Shown here: positions 45,805 to 53,876 of the stretch, one piece after another
Position numbering within the stretch: the first letter of the stretch is position 1
How the letters are laid out: every line of letters begins with the position of its first letter
Assembly (NCBI GenBank): GCA_964410965.1
Contig: CAYPIY010000004.1
Location: 248,001 to 312,000, forward strand
Reading direction: 5' to 3'
From: JBBIRG01 sp964410965
Lineage (GTDB): Bacteria > CLD3 > SB21 > JBBIRG01
DNA: 64,000 nt
Notes under the pieces: generated by a model
Told to the model about the DNA's origin: nothing
Seen by the model: only the letters and a program-made list of their open reading frames with translations
Database searches by the model: none
Position numbers and translations under genes: made by a program

Positions 45805-45832
45805 CAGACCGTTACATTCATGAAAAGTTGCA
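45805..45832 (-). promoter_or_regulatory. Putative ECF-sigma promoter of the sigma/anti-sigma operon
   Basis: On the minus strand TGCAAC (plus 45827-45832) and GGTCTG (plus 45805-45810) have a 16-bp spacer, about 22 bp upstream of the sigma start codon. Confidence 0.55.
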
Positions 45833-45934
45833 ATTTTAATCAGCTGGGTAAATTATTATATTCAATCATTTAACCAATCAAATGGTAAGGTATCCTGTAT
45901 CATACGTTCTAATTTGCATATTATTAGCACATTC

Positions 45935-45962
45935 TGCAACATTTTTCATTTTCCTCCGTCTA
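45935..45962 (+). promoter_or_regulatory. Putative ECF-sigma promoter of the divergent membrane-protein gene
   Basis: TGCAAC (45935-45940) and CGTCTA (45957-45962) have a 16-bp spacer, 46 bp before the start codon. It has the same layout as the sigma-operon element. Confidence 0.65.
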
Positions 45963-46008
45963 TTCCGGCAGAAGAAAGAAACATAGTCATAAAAATAAGG
46001 AGAAAAAT

Positions 46009-46350
46009 ATGCATTCCGTCGAAATTCTGGTTCCGATCGCTTTTTTCGCAACGATCGCCTTTATCGTCAAAATCGTTTCGGATAACGGCCTTCGCAACAA
46101 ACTGGCCCAGCGCGGACAGGTGGACGAAAACATCAAATACCTGTACCTGAAACCTGCTAACGATTATCCTCTTACCTCACTGAAATGGGGCATGGTGTTT
46201 GTCGCCATTGGCATCGCCCTCTTTCTGCGAACTATCATTCCCGGGTTAACGGATGTCATGATGATGGGCTGGATGTTCCTGCTGGTCGGTATCGTGTTTG
46301 TCATCTATTATTTCCTCTCCAGAAAGAACGAGAAAAAAACCGAAAACTGA
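46009..46350 (+). CDS. Small membrane protein (DUF6249-like)
   Basis: A 113-residue protein with three membrane segments (about residues 5-22, 60-78 and 84-104). The hydrophilic stretch between the first two contains RGQVDENIKYLYLKP. The strong ribosome-binding site (AAGGAG) and terminator show that it is a monocistronic gene. It diverges from the ECF sigma gene and has a matching promoter element, so it is the best candidate target of that sigma factor. A role in envelope-stress adaptation is a guess. Confidence 0.78.
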   Translation: MHSVEILVPIAFFATIAFIVKIVSDNGLRNKLAQRGQVDENIKYLYLKPANDYPLTSLKWGMVFVAIGIALFLRTIIPGLTDVMMMGWMFLLVGIVFVIYYFLSRKNEKKTEN

Positions 46351-46376
46351 TCAAAACTCACAATCGGGACGTCCTG

Positions 46377-46410
46377 AAATCACTTCCGGTATTCCGGAAG
46401 TGATTTTTTT
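46377..46410 (+). terminator. Terminator of the DUF6249-like gene
   Basis: AAATCACTTCCGG and CCGGAAGTGATTT form perfect 13-bp arms with a TATT loop. The hairpin runs straight into a run of T. Confidence 0.9.
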
Positions 46411-46444
46411 TGTTCCTCTCCTTACTCACGGAAAAGAGAATCCG

Positions 46445-47827
46445 TTAAAATATTTTTCCGGGATTAAACAGTCCTTCAGGATCAAAACATTCCTTGATTT
46501 TTTTCATGGTTTCAATCTGCAGGCGGTCGCGCTGGAAAGGAAGCAAATGTTTTTTCAGAAGGCCGATCCCGTGTTCCGCGCTGATGCTTCCTCCGTAGGA
46601 ACCGATCAGGCGGCACATCTTCATATCCAGTTCTCGCGCGGCGGCTTCAAAACGGCCGATCTCCATCCCCGTCGGATCGATGACATTCACATGAATATTG
46701 CCATCGCCGATATGGCCGAAATACAGCATTTTGAACTCAGCGTACTGATCCCGTACCAGCGCTTCAAATTCCGGTATAAATCGGCTCATGGACGAGACCG
46801 GGACGGATATGTCGTTCTTATGGACATTGCCGAGCATGCTGATGCTTTCGGAGATGTTCTCCCGCAAAGCCCAAAGGTCCCTGAACTGCTGGGATCCGGA
46901 AGCAATTGTCCCGTCTGCGATGCGTTCCTTATCCGCAAGCGTTTCCATGAAATTCATGAGCCGGTCGGGATTGTCCCCTCCGTCGATCTCGATCAGAACA
47001 TAATAAGGATACGTCGAATCGAACGGATCGCGGCAGGACGCCATGTGGCCGAGAACCGCCGATAAACCTTCCTGAGTGAAAAACTCAAACGCCGTAACAT
47101 CGAGCGACTGCAGTTTGGCCTCACGGAACAACGGAATAATTTCACTGAATTCATGGACAGTCAGAAGGGCGAGCTGGAGCTGTGTGGGGCGGGGTACGAT
47201 TTTCAGCACAGCCTTCGTGATGAAGCCCAGCGTTCCTTCCGATCCTATGAACAGCTGATTCAGATCATAACCAGCATTGTTTTTCTGAAGTCGGGCATTC
47301 AGTTGTAACCGTTCGCCGTTTTTAATAACCACTTCCAGCCCTGTGACCAGATTGCGGGTCATGCCGTATTTCAGGACTTTCAGCCCGCCTGCGTTGGTCG
47401 CGACGCATCCCCCGATCTGACAGCTGCCCCGGGCCGCAAAATCAAGCGGAAGCATCATTCCCTGATCCTCAACCAGACGCTGAAAATTCTCGAGGATCAT
47501 TCCCGCCTCGGCCTCCGCGATCCCGGACTCAATATCGATGTCGATCAGCCGGTTCATCTTTTCAAACGAGACCACCGCTTCTTTATCCGACGCCACCGCC
47601 GCTGCGGCATAACCGGTCCGCCCGCCGGAAGGAACCATCGGAATCCGGTGTTCATAACATAATCTGACAATAGATTGCACTTCTTCGGTTGTTTTCGGGA
47701 ACAAGATCACCGACGGATCGGGAGGAATCACTTTCGTTCGGTCTTTCCCGTATTCAGTGAGCTGGCCCGGATCGTCCGAAATACGGTCATCCGGTAAAAT
47801 GGATTGAAAAAGTGATCGGTAATTCAT
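46445..47827 (-). CDS. FAD-linked oxidase (glycolate/D-lactate dehydrogenase GlcD type)
   Basis: A 460-residue flavoprotein of the vanillyl-alcohol-oxidase superfamily that oxidises a D-2-hydroxy acid. The FAD-binding PP-loop is seen in VPSGGRTGY and GGCVATNAGG (about residues 60-160). The C-terminal substrate domain includes FGHIGDGNIHVNV and ISAEHGIGLLKKHLLP. Substrate choice (glycolate, D-lactate, D-2-hydroxyglutarate) is open. The partner genes GlcE and GlcF are not adjacent. It converges with the DUF6249-like gene, whose terminator lies between. Confidence 0.9.
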   Translation of the reverse strand: MNYRSLFQSILPDDRISDDPGQLTEYGKDRTKVIPPDPSVILFPKTTEEVQSIVRLCYEHRIPMVPSGGRTGYAAAAVASDKEAVVSFEKMNRLIDIDIESGIAEAEAGMILENFQRLVEDQGMMLPLDFAARGSCQIGGCVATNAGGLKVLKYGMTRNLVTGLEVVIKNGERLQLNARLQKNNAGYDLNQLFIGSEGTLGFITKAVLKIVPRPTQLQLALLTVHEFSEIIPLFREAKLQSLDVTAFEFFTQEGLSAVLGHMASCRDPFDSTYPYYVLIEIDGGDNPDRLMNFMETLADKERIADGTIASGSQQFRDLWALRENISESISMLGNVHKNDISVPVSSMSRFIPEFEALVRDQYAEFKMLYFGHIGDGNIHVNVIDPTGMEIGRFEAAARELDMKMCRLIGSYGGSISAEHGIGLLKKHLLPFQRDRLQIETMKKIKECFDPEGLFNPGKIF

Positions 47828-47920
47828 ATACTTTCTTCAGGACGATTTTTTCGGAACATACGACAGAAATCAAATTTTGTCAATCACTTTTCACTATATA
47901 TAAAAAATACGGAAAAAGAC

Positions 47921-48487
47921 ATGGAAGAACATGATGTACAATCCGCTGCACGGGCCGAGTTGCATGAAGGCGAGAGCTTGGTCTGGTGGGGACAACCCTC
48001 GGGCAAAGCTTTTTCAAGGGGAAGCTGGCCGTTGTTTTTTTTCGGTATCGTATGGCTGGCCTTTTCTCTTTTCTGGGCGGTTCTGTCTTTCCTCATCTTT
48101 GATGATGATAACGCCGCGTTCGTCCGGTACTTCTACGCTTTGTTCAGCATCCCGTTTATACTGATCGGATTGCGCCTGATCGCATCCCCGTTCATTGAAA
48201 ACGGAAAAGCCGGACGTACGGTATATGCCATTACGAATATGCGCGCGATGGTCATCACGACGGGATTGAAGAAAAAAGTATCGTCGCTTCCCGCAAAAGA
48301 TATCCTGAAAATCACGCGAAAAGACCAGCCCGACGGAAGCGGGAATATTACATTTTCCATGAATTATCCGCAGGGCCGGAAATCCTCCGGAACCTATAAG
48401 GATTATACATTTCTTGGCATACCGGACGTAAAAATCGCAGAAATGTATATTCATGATTTTTTGCTGAATTCCAAAACAAATTCCTGA
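47921..48487 (+). CDS. PH-like membrane protein, copy 1
   Basis: A 188-residue membrane protein. An N-terminal short motif ELHEGESLVWWGQPSG precedes two membrane segments (about residues 34-58 and 68-88). A bacterial PH-like beta domain follows with RTVYAITNMRAMVI and ILKITRKDQPDGSG. A second copy with clear similarity lies 14 bp downstream, so this is a tandem duplication. I do not know the function. PH-like domains of this type usually sit at the cytoplasmic side of the membrane. Confidence 0.75.
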   Translation: MEEHDVQSAARAELHEGESLVWWGQPSGKAFSRGSWPLFFFGIVWLAFSLFWAVLSFLIFDDDNAAFVRYFYALFSIPFILIGLRLIASPFIENGKAGRTVYAITNMRAMVITTGLKKKVSSLPAKDILKITRKDQPDGSGNITFSMNYPQGRKSSGTYKDYTFLGIPDVKIAEMYIHDFLLNSKTNS

Positions 48488-48501
48488 AACGGACAACCGA
48501 A

Positions 48502-49089
48502 ATGGAAGAATTCGAACGTCAGTCCGCCGCAAGCGCTGAACTTCAGCATGGCGAGCATCTGGTATGGCTCGGTCAGCCTTCCGGCACTGCGCTGACAAAA
48601 ACCAAATGGCCGGTATTCATTTTCGGGATTCCCTGGACGGCTTTTTCCTTGTTCTGGGTGGGAATGGCGTTCTTCATGACCCGTGAAACCGGTGAAATGA
48701 TCGGCATGATCTTTCCGCTATTCGGTCTGCCTTTCATAGGCATCGGCATATGGATGCTCGCATCACCGTTCCGGGCGGCAAAAAAAGCTAAACGGACCGT
48801 ATATGCCATCACGAACCTCCGGGCGATCATTATCACTCTGGGAACGTCAAAGAACGTGCAATCCTATTATCAGAAAGACATTGCGGATATCCGGCGGACA
48901 GAAAAACCGGACGGAAGCGGAAATCTTTATTTTGCCTCTGGGTCCGGCCCGTCATCGGATAACAACCCAAGTCCAGGCCGACAAGGATTTCTGGGTATTC
49001 CGGAAGTCCGCGTCGTCGAAATGTTTATGAGGGATTTTCTCAGAAAAGAACAGAATTCCGGACATAACTCATTCCCAGATCATTCATGA
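48502..49089 (+). CDS. PH-like membrane protein, copy 2
   Basis: A 195-residue paralogue of the preceding gene. The same order of motifs is present: ELQHGEHLVWLGQPSG, two membrane segments, RTVYAITNLRAIIIT and IRRTEKPDGSG. The final FLGIPEVRVVEMFM segment matches FLGIPDVKIAEMYI of copy 1. The two copies probably work together or as alternatives. The linker of copy 2 near residue 150 is Gly/Ser/Pro-rich. A short carboxymuconolactone-decarboxylase-like gene follows. Confidence 0.75.
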   Translation: MEEFERQSAASAELQHGEHLVWLGQPSGTALTKTKWPVFIFGIPWTAFSLFWVGMAFFMTRETGEMIGMIFPLFGLPFIGIGIWMLASPFRAAKKAKRTVYAITNLRAIIITLGTSKNVQSYYQKDIADIRRTEKPDGSGNLYFASGSGPSSDNNPSPGRQGFLGIPEVRVVEMFMRDFLRKEQNSGHNSFPDHS

Positions 49090-49103
49090 AAGGAGAAACT
49101 GCC

Positions 49104-49436
49104 ATGTTGAAAGCCCCAAAAACTTTCGAAAAATTCATGCTCGAACATCCCGAACTGGCCAAAGCGTATAACCAGTTACATGATGCCGCGCAGAAAGCCG
49201 GACCGCTCGATGAAAAAACACGCGCGCTTGTAAAACTCGGAATCGCTGTCGGCTCAAGAAGGGAAGGCGCGGTTCATTCCCATGTGCGGAAAGCCCTTGA
49301 CGCTGGCGCAAAACCGGAAGAAATACGGCATGCGGTCATTCTCGGGATCACCACCATCGGATTTCCTTCGATGATGGCGGCGTTTACATGGACAAACGAT
49401 ATTCTGGGAAAAAGATCCGTAAAAAAAAATAAATGA
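49104..49436 (+). CDS. Carboxymuconolactone-decarboxylase-like (AhpD fold) protein without redox Cys
   Basis: A 110-residue all-helical protein of the CMD/AhpD superfamily. The helix pattern DEKTRALVKLGIAVGSRREG and HSHVRKALDAGA fits. The CxxC pair of peroxidase members is absent: REGAVHSH stands where ECCxxH-like motifs occur, leaving only His. It is thus more like PcaC-type or structural members than a peroxidase. The start is the ATG at 49104 with GGAG 8 bp upstream; a longer ATG at 49086 overlaps the previous gene. Confidence 0.75.
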   Translation: MLKAPKTFEKFMLEHPELAKAYNQLHDAAQKAGPLDEKTRALVKLGIAVGSRREGAVHSHVRKALDAGAKPEEIRHAVILGITTIGFPSMMAAFTWTNDILGKRSVKKNK

Positions 49437-49538
49437 TGTCTAATATCCGAACCGCGTAATATCTTTTCGGCGGAAGGTTGAGTTCCGCTCCTGATATAAG
49501 CGCGCTGTACCGAACAGTTAAACGGTAAGTGAAATAAT

Positions 49539-50192
49539 TTACTGCTTTAATAATTTAAACGCGTGACCCCAGCTGTTGTTCGAAAACCCCGGTATGCACC
49601 ACAACATGCACAACGGTTCTATTGCGCGCGCGGCTTCAGCTTTACCCATGTCGGCCGTTTCCCAGCCGAACTGCGTGAGAATATCTTTCACGGTTTGTTT
49701 GGCGTTTTCGCTGTTACCGCAAATAAACATCGTCGGAGGACCGCCCGGAAATTGCGGATTAATCATATGAGAGTTGCCGACGCAACTGAACGCTTTGACA
49801 ACATATGCATCCGGCAGAAGTGACTGTATCTTTTCCATGAGCGATTCGTTTGGGCCGGTAAAGAATTTCAGGACTCCGTTCACCGGCGCTTCCTCGGCAA
49901 TAGGGTTATTGACATCAATTACGGTTTTACCTTTCAGGTTCCCTGCTCCGGCTTCCTCAACAGCTTTCAGAGCCGCATTTCCTTTAACGGCGATAACCAC
50001 GACTTCACCGAACTTAGCCGCATCAGCAAACGATCCGATTTGACCTTTTCCGCCCGATTTATTTTTCCATTCGGTTAACTTACTCATATCGCGGCTTCCC
50101 ATCATGACACTGTGACCGTATTTTAAAAAACCATTGGCCAGGACCATCGCCACCTGACCCGATCCTATCACACCGATTTTCAACGTATACAT
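49539..50192 (-). CDS. NAD(P)-binding oxidoreductase (COG2085, F420H2:NADP oxidoreductase-like)
   Basis: A 217-residue Rossmann-fold protein with GVIGSGQVAMVLANG at the N-terminus, a GSRDM motif after strand 2 and VVIAVKGNAALKAVEEA. The family includes F420-dependent NADP reductases and the cytoplasmic FNO-like domain of STEAP proteins. F420 use is not proven in this organism. A 12-bp palindrome TATAACGTTATA lies 23-34 bp upstream of the start. Confidence 0.85.
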   Translation of the reverse strand: MYTLKIGVIGSGQVAMVLANGFLKYGHSVMMGSRDMSKLTEWKNKSGGKGQIGSFADAAKFGEVVVIAVKGNAALKAVEEAGAGNLKGKTVIDVNNPIAEEAPVNGVLKFFTGPNESLMEKIQSLLPDAYVVKAFSCVGNSHMINPQFPGGPPTMFICGNSENAKQTVKDILTQFGWETADMGKAEAARAIEPLCMLWCIPGFSNNSWGHAFKLLKQ

Positions 50193-50214
50193 TTAATATC
50201 CTTTGTTGTAAAGT

Positions 50215-50226
50215 TATAACGTTATA
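50215..50226. promoter_or_regulatory. Perfect 12-bp palindrome upstream of the COG2085 gene
   Basis: TATAACGTTATA, self-complementary, followed by TATAACC. It could be an operator or part of a -10 region. Confidence 0.35.
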
Positions 50227-50346
50227 TATAACCTTATTCGCCGTTAATTATTTCAATACGCGGAAAATAATCCATAATAACAGTTATTAACAGTCTGCAA
50301 GCCCAGAAGAATCAATCAAGACGACAGATGATACTATGAATAATAT

Positions 50347-50389
50347 TTATAAAAAGTCAAAACCCTCATGCCGGAATACACGAGGGTTT
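50347..50389 (-). terminator. Terminator of the catabolic operon
   Basis: On the minus strand AAACCCTC...GAGGGTTT is followed by TTGACTTTTTATAAA. It lies 38 bp after the DinB-like stop codon and ends the long minus-strand unit. Confidence 0.75.
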
Positions 50390-50426
50390 GGTCAGACAGA
50401 TTTAAATTTTTTTTCGGCGAAATATA

Positions 50427-50909
50427 CTACATCTCATCCGCCGACGGGCCATATATACCCGGAACTTTGGCGTCCAGCACGCGGAGAATCACACCAAGCT
50501 GTGCACGGTGATGAATTTCGTGGCAGATATATCCGGCGATCAGCTCATGACCGGCGGGATCCCAGATGACTTTACCGTCCATTTCAAACGGATATTTTTT
50601 TGTTAACTGTTCATCGGTGAGATTTTTCGCCATGTTCATGAATTCTTTCACAGACGTTACATAGTGATCGGCGATGGCTTCCGTTTTTCCGGGAACGGAC
50701 GACTGGGAAAAGGCTAATTTTCCGGTCTTCATCGTAGGCACCAGATCACGGATCGCGTCGCTGATATGCATGGCCAATTCGCCGGCGTTCTTGAACTTGG
50801 GGTGAATTTTTTGCGAGAGAAGGTTATCGGGTATCGCGCGGATCATTTTCTCAGTTGCTTTATTTTCATGTTCGTACCAGCCGATAAGGCCTGCTAATTG
50901 GGGATTCAT
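50427..50909 (-). CDS. DinB-family metal-dependent protein
   Basis: A 160-residue four-helix-bundle protein. The three metal-binding His are in LAMHISD (about residue 48) and in YICHEIHHRAQL (about residues 129-133). DinB-like proteins include thiol S-transferases (bacillithiol or mycothiol types). The ATG has AGGAG upstream. It lies 33 bp after the molybdenum-hydroxylase gene and before the operon terminator, so it is the last gene of the unit. Its role in the pathway is unknown. Confidence 0.82.
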   Translation of the reverse strand: MNPQLAGLIGWYEHENKATEKMIRAIPDNLLSQKIHPKFKNAGELAMHISDAIRDLVPTMKTGKLAFSQSSVPGKTEAIADHYVTSVKEFMNMAKNLTDEQLTKKYPFEMDGKVIWDPAGHELIAGYICHEIHHRAQLGVILRVLDAKVPGIYGPSADEM

Positions 50910-50942
50910 CTTTTTCTCCTGAATTCTGTGAATACTGAACGT

Positions 50943-53285
50943 TTACTTCTTATCATTCTTAATTGCCAAAGCGATCTTCTCCGCGGTGATCGGCATGGAT
51001 TTGATCCTGATCCCGAGCGCGTCTTCAACCGCGTTCGCGATGATCGGGGCAGCTGGAATCATGGTGTGTTCTCCCATTCCGCGGGCTCCGAACGGCCCGT
51101 CCGGCTGGGCTACTTCGATGATGATCGGTATGACCTCGTCGGGAATATCCATGGATGTGGGGATTTTATAATCGGTGAAGTTGGCGTTGATCAGCTTTCC
51201 TTTTTCGTCGAATCTCATATCCTCGTACAAAACCGTGGCGATGCCCTGCAGAAGCCCGCCTGTGATCTGGCCTTTCACAAGATCCGGATTCAGCGCTTTT
51301 CCGCAGTCCACGGCAAGCGCGACTTTTGGGATCTTTACTTTACCGGTTTGTTTGTCAATTTCAATCTTAATTGCCGCCGCGCCGACGGTGTAATGCACGT
51401 TCGGTTTTCCTCCCTGTCCGGTTTCCGGATCGCTCAGCGCGGACGAGAATTCCGGCATGAACATTCCCCGCCCTACAATCGGACCTCCGCGGAACGTGCC
51501 GTCTTCTTTCGGAATACCGTTAATGATGAAATTTTTTAAAACAAGCGAGAATGACGGATCCTCTTTTGATTTTACGCATTCATTTTCCAGGTAGAGCGAA
51601 TCGCGTTTTTTTCCGAGCGCTCGTTCCATCAAATCGAATATCTGTTCCCTTGCGTCTTCGGCAGCGCGTTTGACGGCATTCCCGCAGCCCCAGGTCACAT
51701 GCGAGGCTACCGTCTGCCATTCGTAGGGATTGCGGTCGGTATCGGGCGTTTCCACGCGAATTTTCTCAACCGGCACGGACAAAACCTCCGCGGCGATCTG
51801 TGCCATGACCGTTAAATATCCCTGTCCGATTTCCATCCCGGAGACAAGGATGTTGAGACTTCCGTCTTCATTGAATTTCAGAAACGCGGTAGACGCGGCG
51901 TTTGGCGGCATGGCCGGCGCTTTCCAGAACAGCGAAAATCCTTTACCGACAGCGATGTTCGGATTATCCGATGTTTCCTTCTTATCCCATTCAATGGCTT
52001 TCGCGGCCTTGTCAATCGCTTCAATCAATCCGTTGGGATTCATCTTTGAACCGTATGTGAGCCGGTCGCCCTCGCGGATGGCGTTCTTTCGGCGGAATTC
52101 CACGGGATCCATTCCGGTTTTTTTCGCAATTTCATTCAGATGCGATTCCAGTCCGAACAAGAACTCAGAATATCCGAATCCGCGGTATGGTCCGCCGGGC
52201 GGCAGGTTGGTGTACACGCAATACGAATCGATTTTAATATTCGGTATCCGGTAAGGCCCGGTCGCCGATAGTCCGGCGGCATTCACGACATTCGCGCCGT
52301 ATTCCACATAAGCGCCGGCGTCCCAGTACAGCGTGTGTTCAAGCGCTGTGATCGTACCGTCTTTTTTCACGCCGACTTTCATGCGGGCTACTACGCCTTG
52401 CCGCTGATAGGTATTGTAAAATTCCTGCGCGCGTGACCACAGAACTTTTACAGGATTTCCTTTAACAGTTGTTGCGAGAGCGGCGCCGAGTATTTCCATG
52501 GAAACGCCCGCTTTTCCGCCGAATCCCCCGCCGACATACGGCGTGATCACCCGGACGTCCTTATGCTGGAAACCCAGAGAAGCCAGCGCTTCGGTGAACA
52601 AATGCCTTTGCGTGTGCGGCGACTGCGAAGCCGTCCACACCGTGAGTCTCCCGGAATGATCCAGCAATCCGATGGCGCCGTGTACCTCAATCGCGCAATG
52701 TGCGTAACGTGGTACTGTATATACATCATCAAGCACATAATCCGACTTGCTGAACGCTTCCTCCACATCACCGTACCGGATTTTCCGTAAATGCGCGATA
52801 TTCGTATCATTCTGCGGAAAGAACCAGGGCACATGTCCGTAATTTTTCAATTCCGGATGAATAAGATTCGGCGATTGTCCCAGAGCCTGTTCTACGGATA
52901 ATACGGGTTCCAGTTCCGAATAATTCACTTTAACAAGTTCCGCCGCTTTTTTCGCTGTCGCCGGATCATGCGCGATCACCGCCGCTACCTGCTCTCCGAT
53001 AAAACGCACACGTTCCTGAGCAAAGACGTAACGGTCGTGCATATAAAGCCCGAACCGGAACGGAAAATCTTTACCGGTTACAACCTTTACAACGCCTGGA
53101 ATTTTTTCCGCTTCGGATGTATCAATCGAATTGATGATCGCGTGCGCGTACTCGCTCTCCACGACAGCCGCGTACAGCAGATTCGGTCCGAAATCAATAT
53201 CATCCACAAACTGCGCCGCCCCGGTAATTTTGACTTTTCCGTCAACACGAACGGATTCTTTGCCGATGTATTTATAATCGCTCAT
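50943..53285 (-). CDS. Molybdenum hydroxylase large subunit (xanthine dehydrogenase family)
   Basis: Molybdopterin-cytosine/pterin-binding catalytic subunit of 780 residues. Visible are GGGFGGKAGVSMEILGAALA, RGFGYSEFLFG and the catalytic Glu in ARGMGEHTMIPAAPIIANA. The start has AAGGAAC upstream. With the [2Fe-2S] subunit (15-bp gap) and the FAD subunit it forms a three-subunit hydroxylase for N-heterocycles or aldehydes. The substrate cannot be read from the motifs. XdhC-type maturation genes are not in the window. Neighbours (cyclase, AllFGH-type genes) suggest a ring-hydroxylating first step in N-heterocycle use. Confidence 0.95.
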   Translation of the reverse strand: MSDYKYIGKESVRVDGKVKITGAAQFVDDIDFGPNLLYAAVVESEYAHAIINSIDTSEAEKIPGVVKVVTGKDFPFRFGLYMHDRYVFAQERVRFIGEQVAAVIAHDPATAKKAAELVKVNYSELEPVLSVEQALGQSPNLIHPELKNYGHVPWFFPQNDTNIAHLRKIRYGDVEEAFSKSDYVLDDVYTVPRYAHCAIEVHGAIGLLDHSGRLTVWTASQSPHTQRHLFTEALASLGFQHKDVRVITPYVGGGFGGKAGVSMEILGAALATTVKGNPVKVLWSRAQEFYNTYQRQGVVARMKVGVKKDGTITALEHTLYWDAGAYVEYGANVVNAAGLSATGPYRIPNIKIDSYCVYTNLPPGGPYRGFGYSEFLFGLESHLNEIAKKTGMDPVEFRRKNAIREGDRLTYGSKMNPNGLIEAIDKAAKAIEWDKKETSDNPNIAVGKGFSLFWKAPAMPPNAASTAFLKFNEDGSLNILVSGMEIGQGYLTVMAQIAAEVLSVPVEKIRVETPDTDRNPYEWQTVASHVTWGCGNAVKRAAEDAREQIFDLMERALGKKRDSLYLENECVKSKEDPSFSLVLKNFIINGIPKEDGTFRGGPIVGRGMFMPEFSSALSDPETGQGGKPNVHYTVGAAAIKIEIDKQTGKVKIPKVALAVDCGKALNPDLVKGQITGGLLQGIATVLYEDMRFDEKGKLINANFTDYKIPTSMDIPDEVIPIIIEVAQPDGPFGARGMGEHTMIPAAPIIANAVEDALGIRIKSMPITAEKIALAIKNDKK

Positions 53286-53300
53286 GGGTGTTCCTTGGAA

Positions 53301-53756
53301 TTATTTTATAGTATCTTCTATCGCTTCTATAATAGGCGCATATCCCGTGCACCGGCAGAGATTCCCGCCGATCGCTTCCTTGATTTCCTCGCGCGTGGGA
53401 TGTGGATTTTTTTCCAGCAGTTCAGTCGCGGAAAGAATAACGCCCGGCGCGCAGAAACCGCACTGGAATGAATTGTGCATCAGGAACGATTCCTGGATCG
53501 GCGTCATACCTTCTTTCATGATGCCTTCCAGCGTGATGACTTCCTGCCCGTCAACCTCGATGGCCAGTATCAGGCAGCTCCGCACCGTTTTCCCGTTGAT
53601 CATCACCGTGCAGGTGCCGCAGTCACCGTGGTCGCAGCCGCATTTCGGGCTCTTCAGTCCGAACCGGTCGCGGATCACTTCGAGCAGGATTTCATTCGGG
53701 CTAACGTCAATGATCCGTCGTTCGCCGTTCAGTAAAAAATTGATTTCATGCTTCAT
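53301..53756 (-). CDS. Molybdenum hydroxylase [2Fe-2S] subunit
   Basis: A 151-residue protein with two [2Fe-2S] clusters: a plant-type ferredoxin domain (CGCDHGDCGTCTVMINGK) and the helical domain (CGFCAPGVILSATELL and GNLCRCTGYAPI). The ATG at 53756 is chosen because GGAG lies 8 bp upstream of it but only 2 bp before the ATG at 53762. It is encoded between the FAD subunit and the large subunit. Confidence 0.95.
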   Translation of the reverse strand: MKHEINFLLNGERRIIDVSPNEILLEVIRDRFGLKSPKCGCDHGDCGTCTVMINGKTVRSCLILAIEVDGQEVITLEGIMKEGMTPIQESFLMHNSFQCGFCAPGVILSATELLEKNPHPTREEIKEAIGGNLCRCTGYAPIIEAIEDTIK

Positions 53757-53779
53757 CAGCATTTCTCCTTTTATACGCG

Positions 53780-53798
53780 TAAAACCTTCAAGGTTTTA
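53780..53798. repeat. Small palindrome of the AAACCTTCAAGGTTT type, copy 1
   Basis: TAAAACCTT-C-AAGGTTTTA with 9-bp arms. It shares its core with the next hairpin and lies in the gap between the [2Fe-2S] and FAD subunit genes. Confidence 0.7.
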
Positions 53799-53853
53799 AC
53801 GGGAAATAAGAAATATTCGATACTATCAAAGTTCATTTTATCTGAATTATTGT

Positions 53854-53876
53854 CGCTAAACCTCGAAGGTTTAGCG
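53854..53876. repeat. Small palindrome of the AAACCTTCAAGGTTT type, copy 2
   Basis: CGCTAAACCT-CGA-AGGTTTAGCG with 10-bp arms. It directly touches the TAG stop of the FAD subunit gene. The core is almost the same as copy 1, 55 bp away. Confidence 0.75.

Noticed and set aside
46298..47065. 255-residue plus-strand frame opposite the FAD-linked oxidase gene
   Set aside because: Antisense shadow; it also runs through the terminator hairpin at 46377-46410.
50336..50569. Plus-strand frame over the operon terminator and the DinB-like gene
   Set aside because: It crosses the terminator hairpin and is antisense to a gene with intact metal-binding His residues.
53780..53876. Hairpins considered as ends of an insertion sequence
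   Set aside because: No transposase frame between them and only 55 bp of spacing; small repeats are the better reading.
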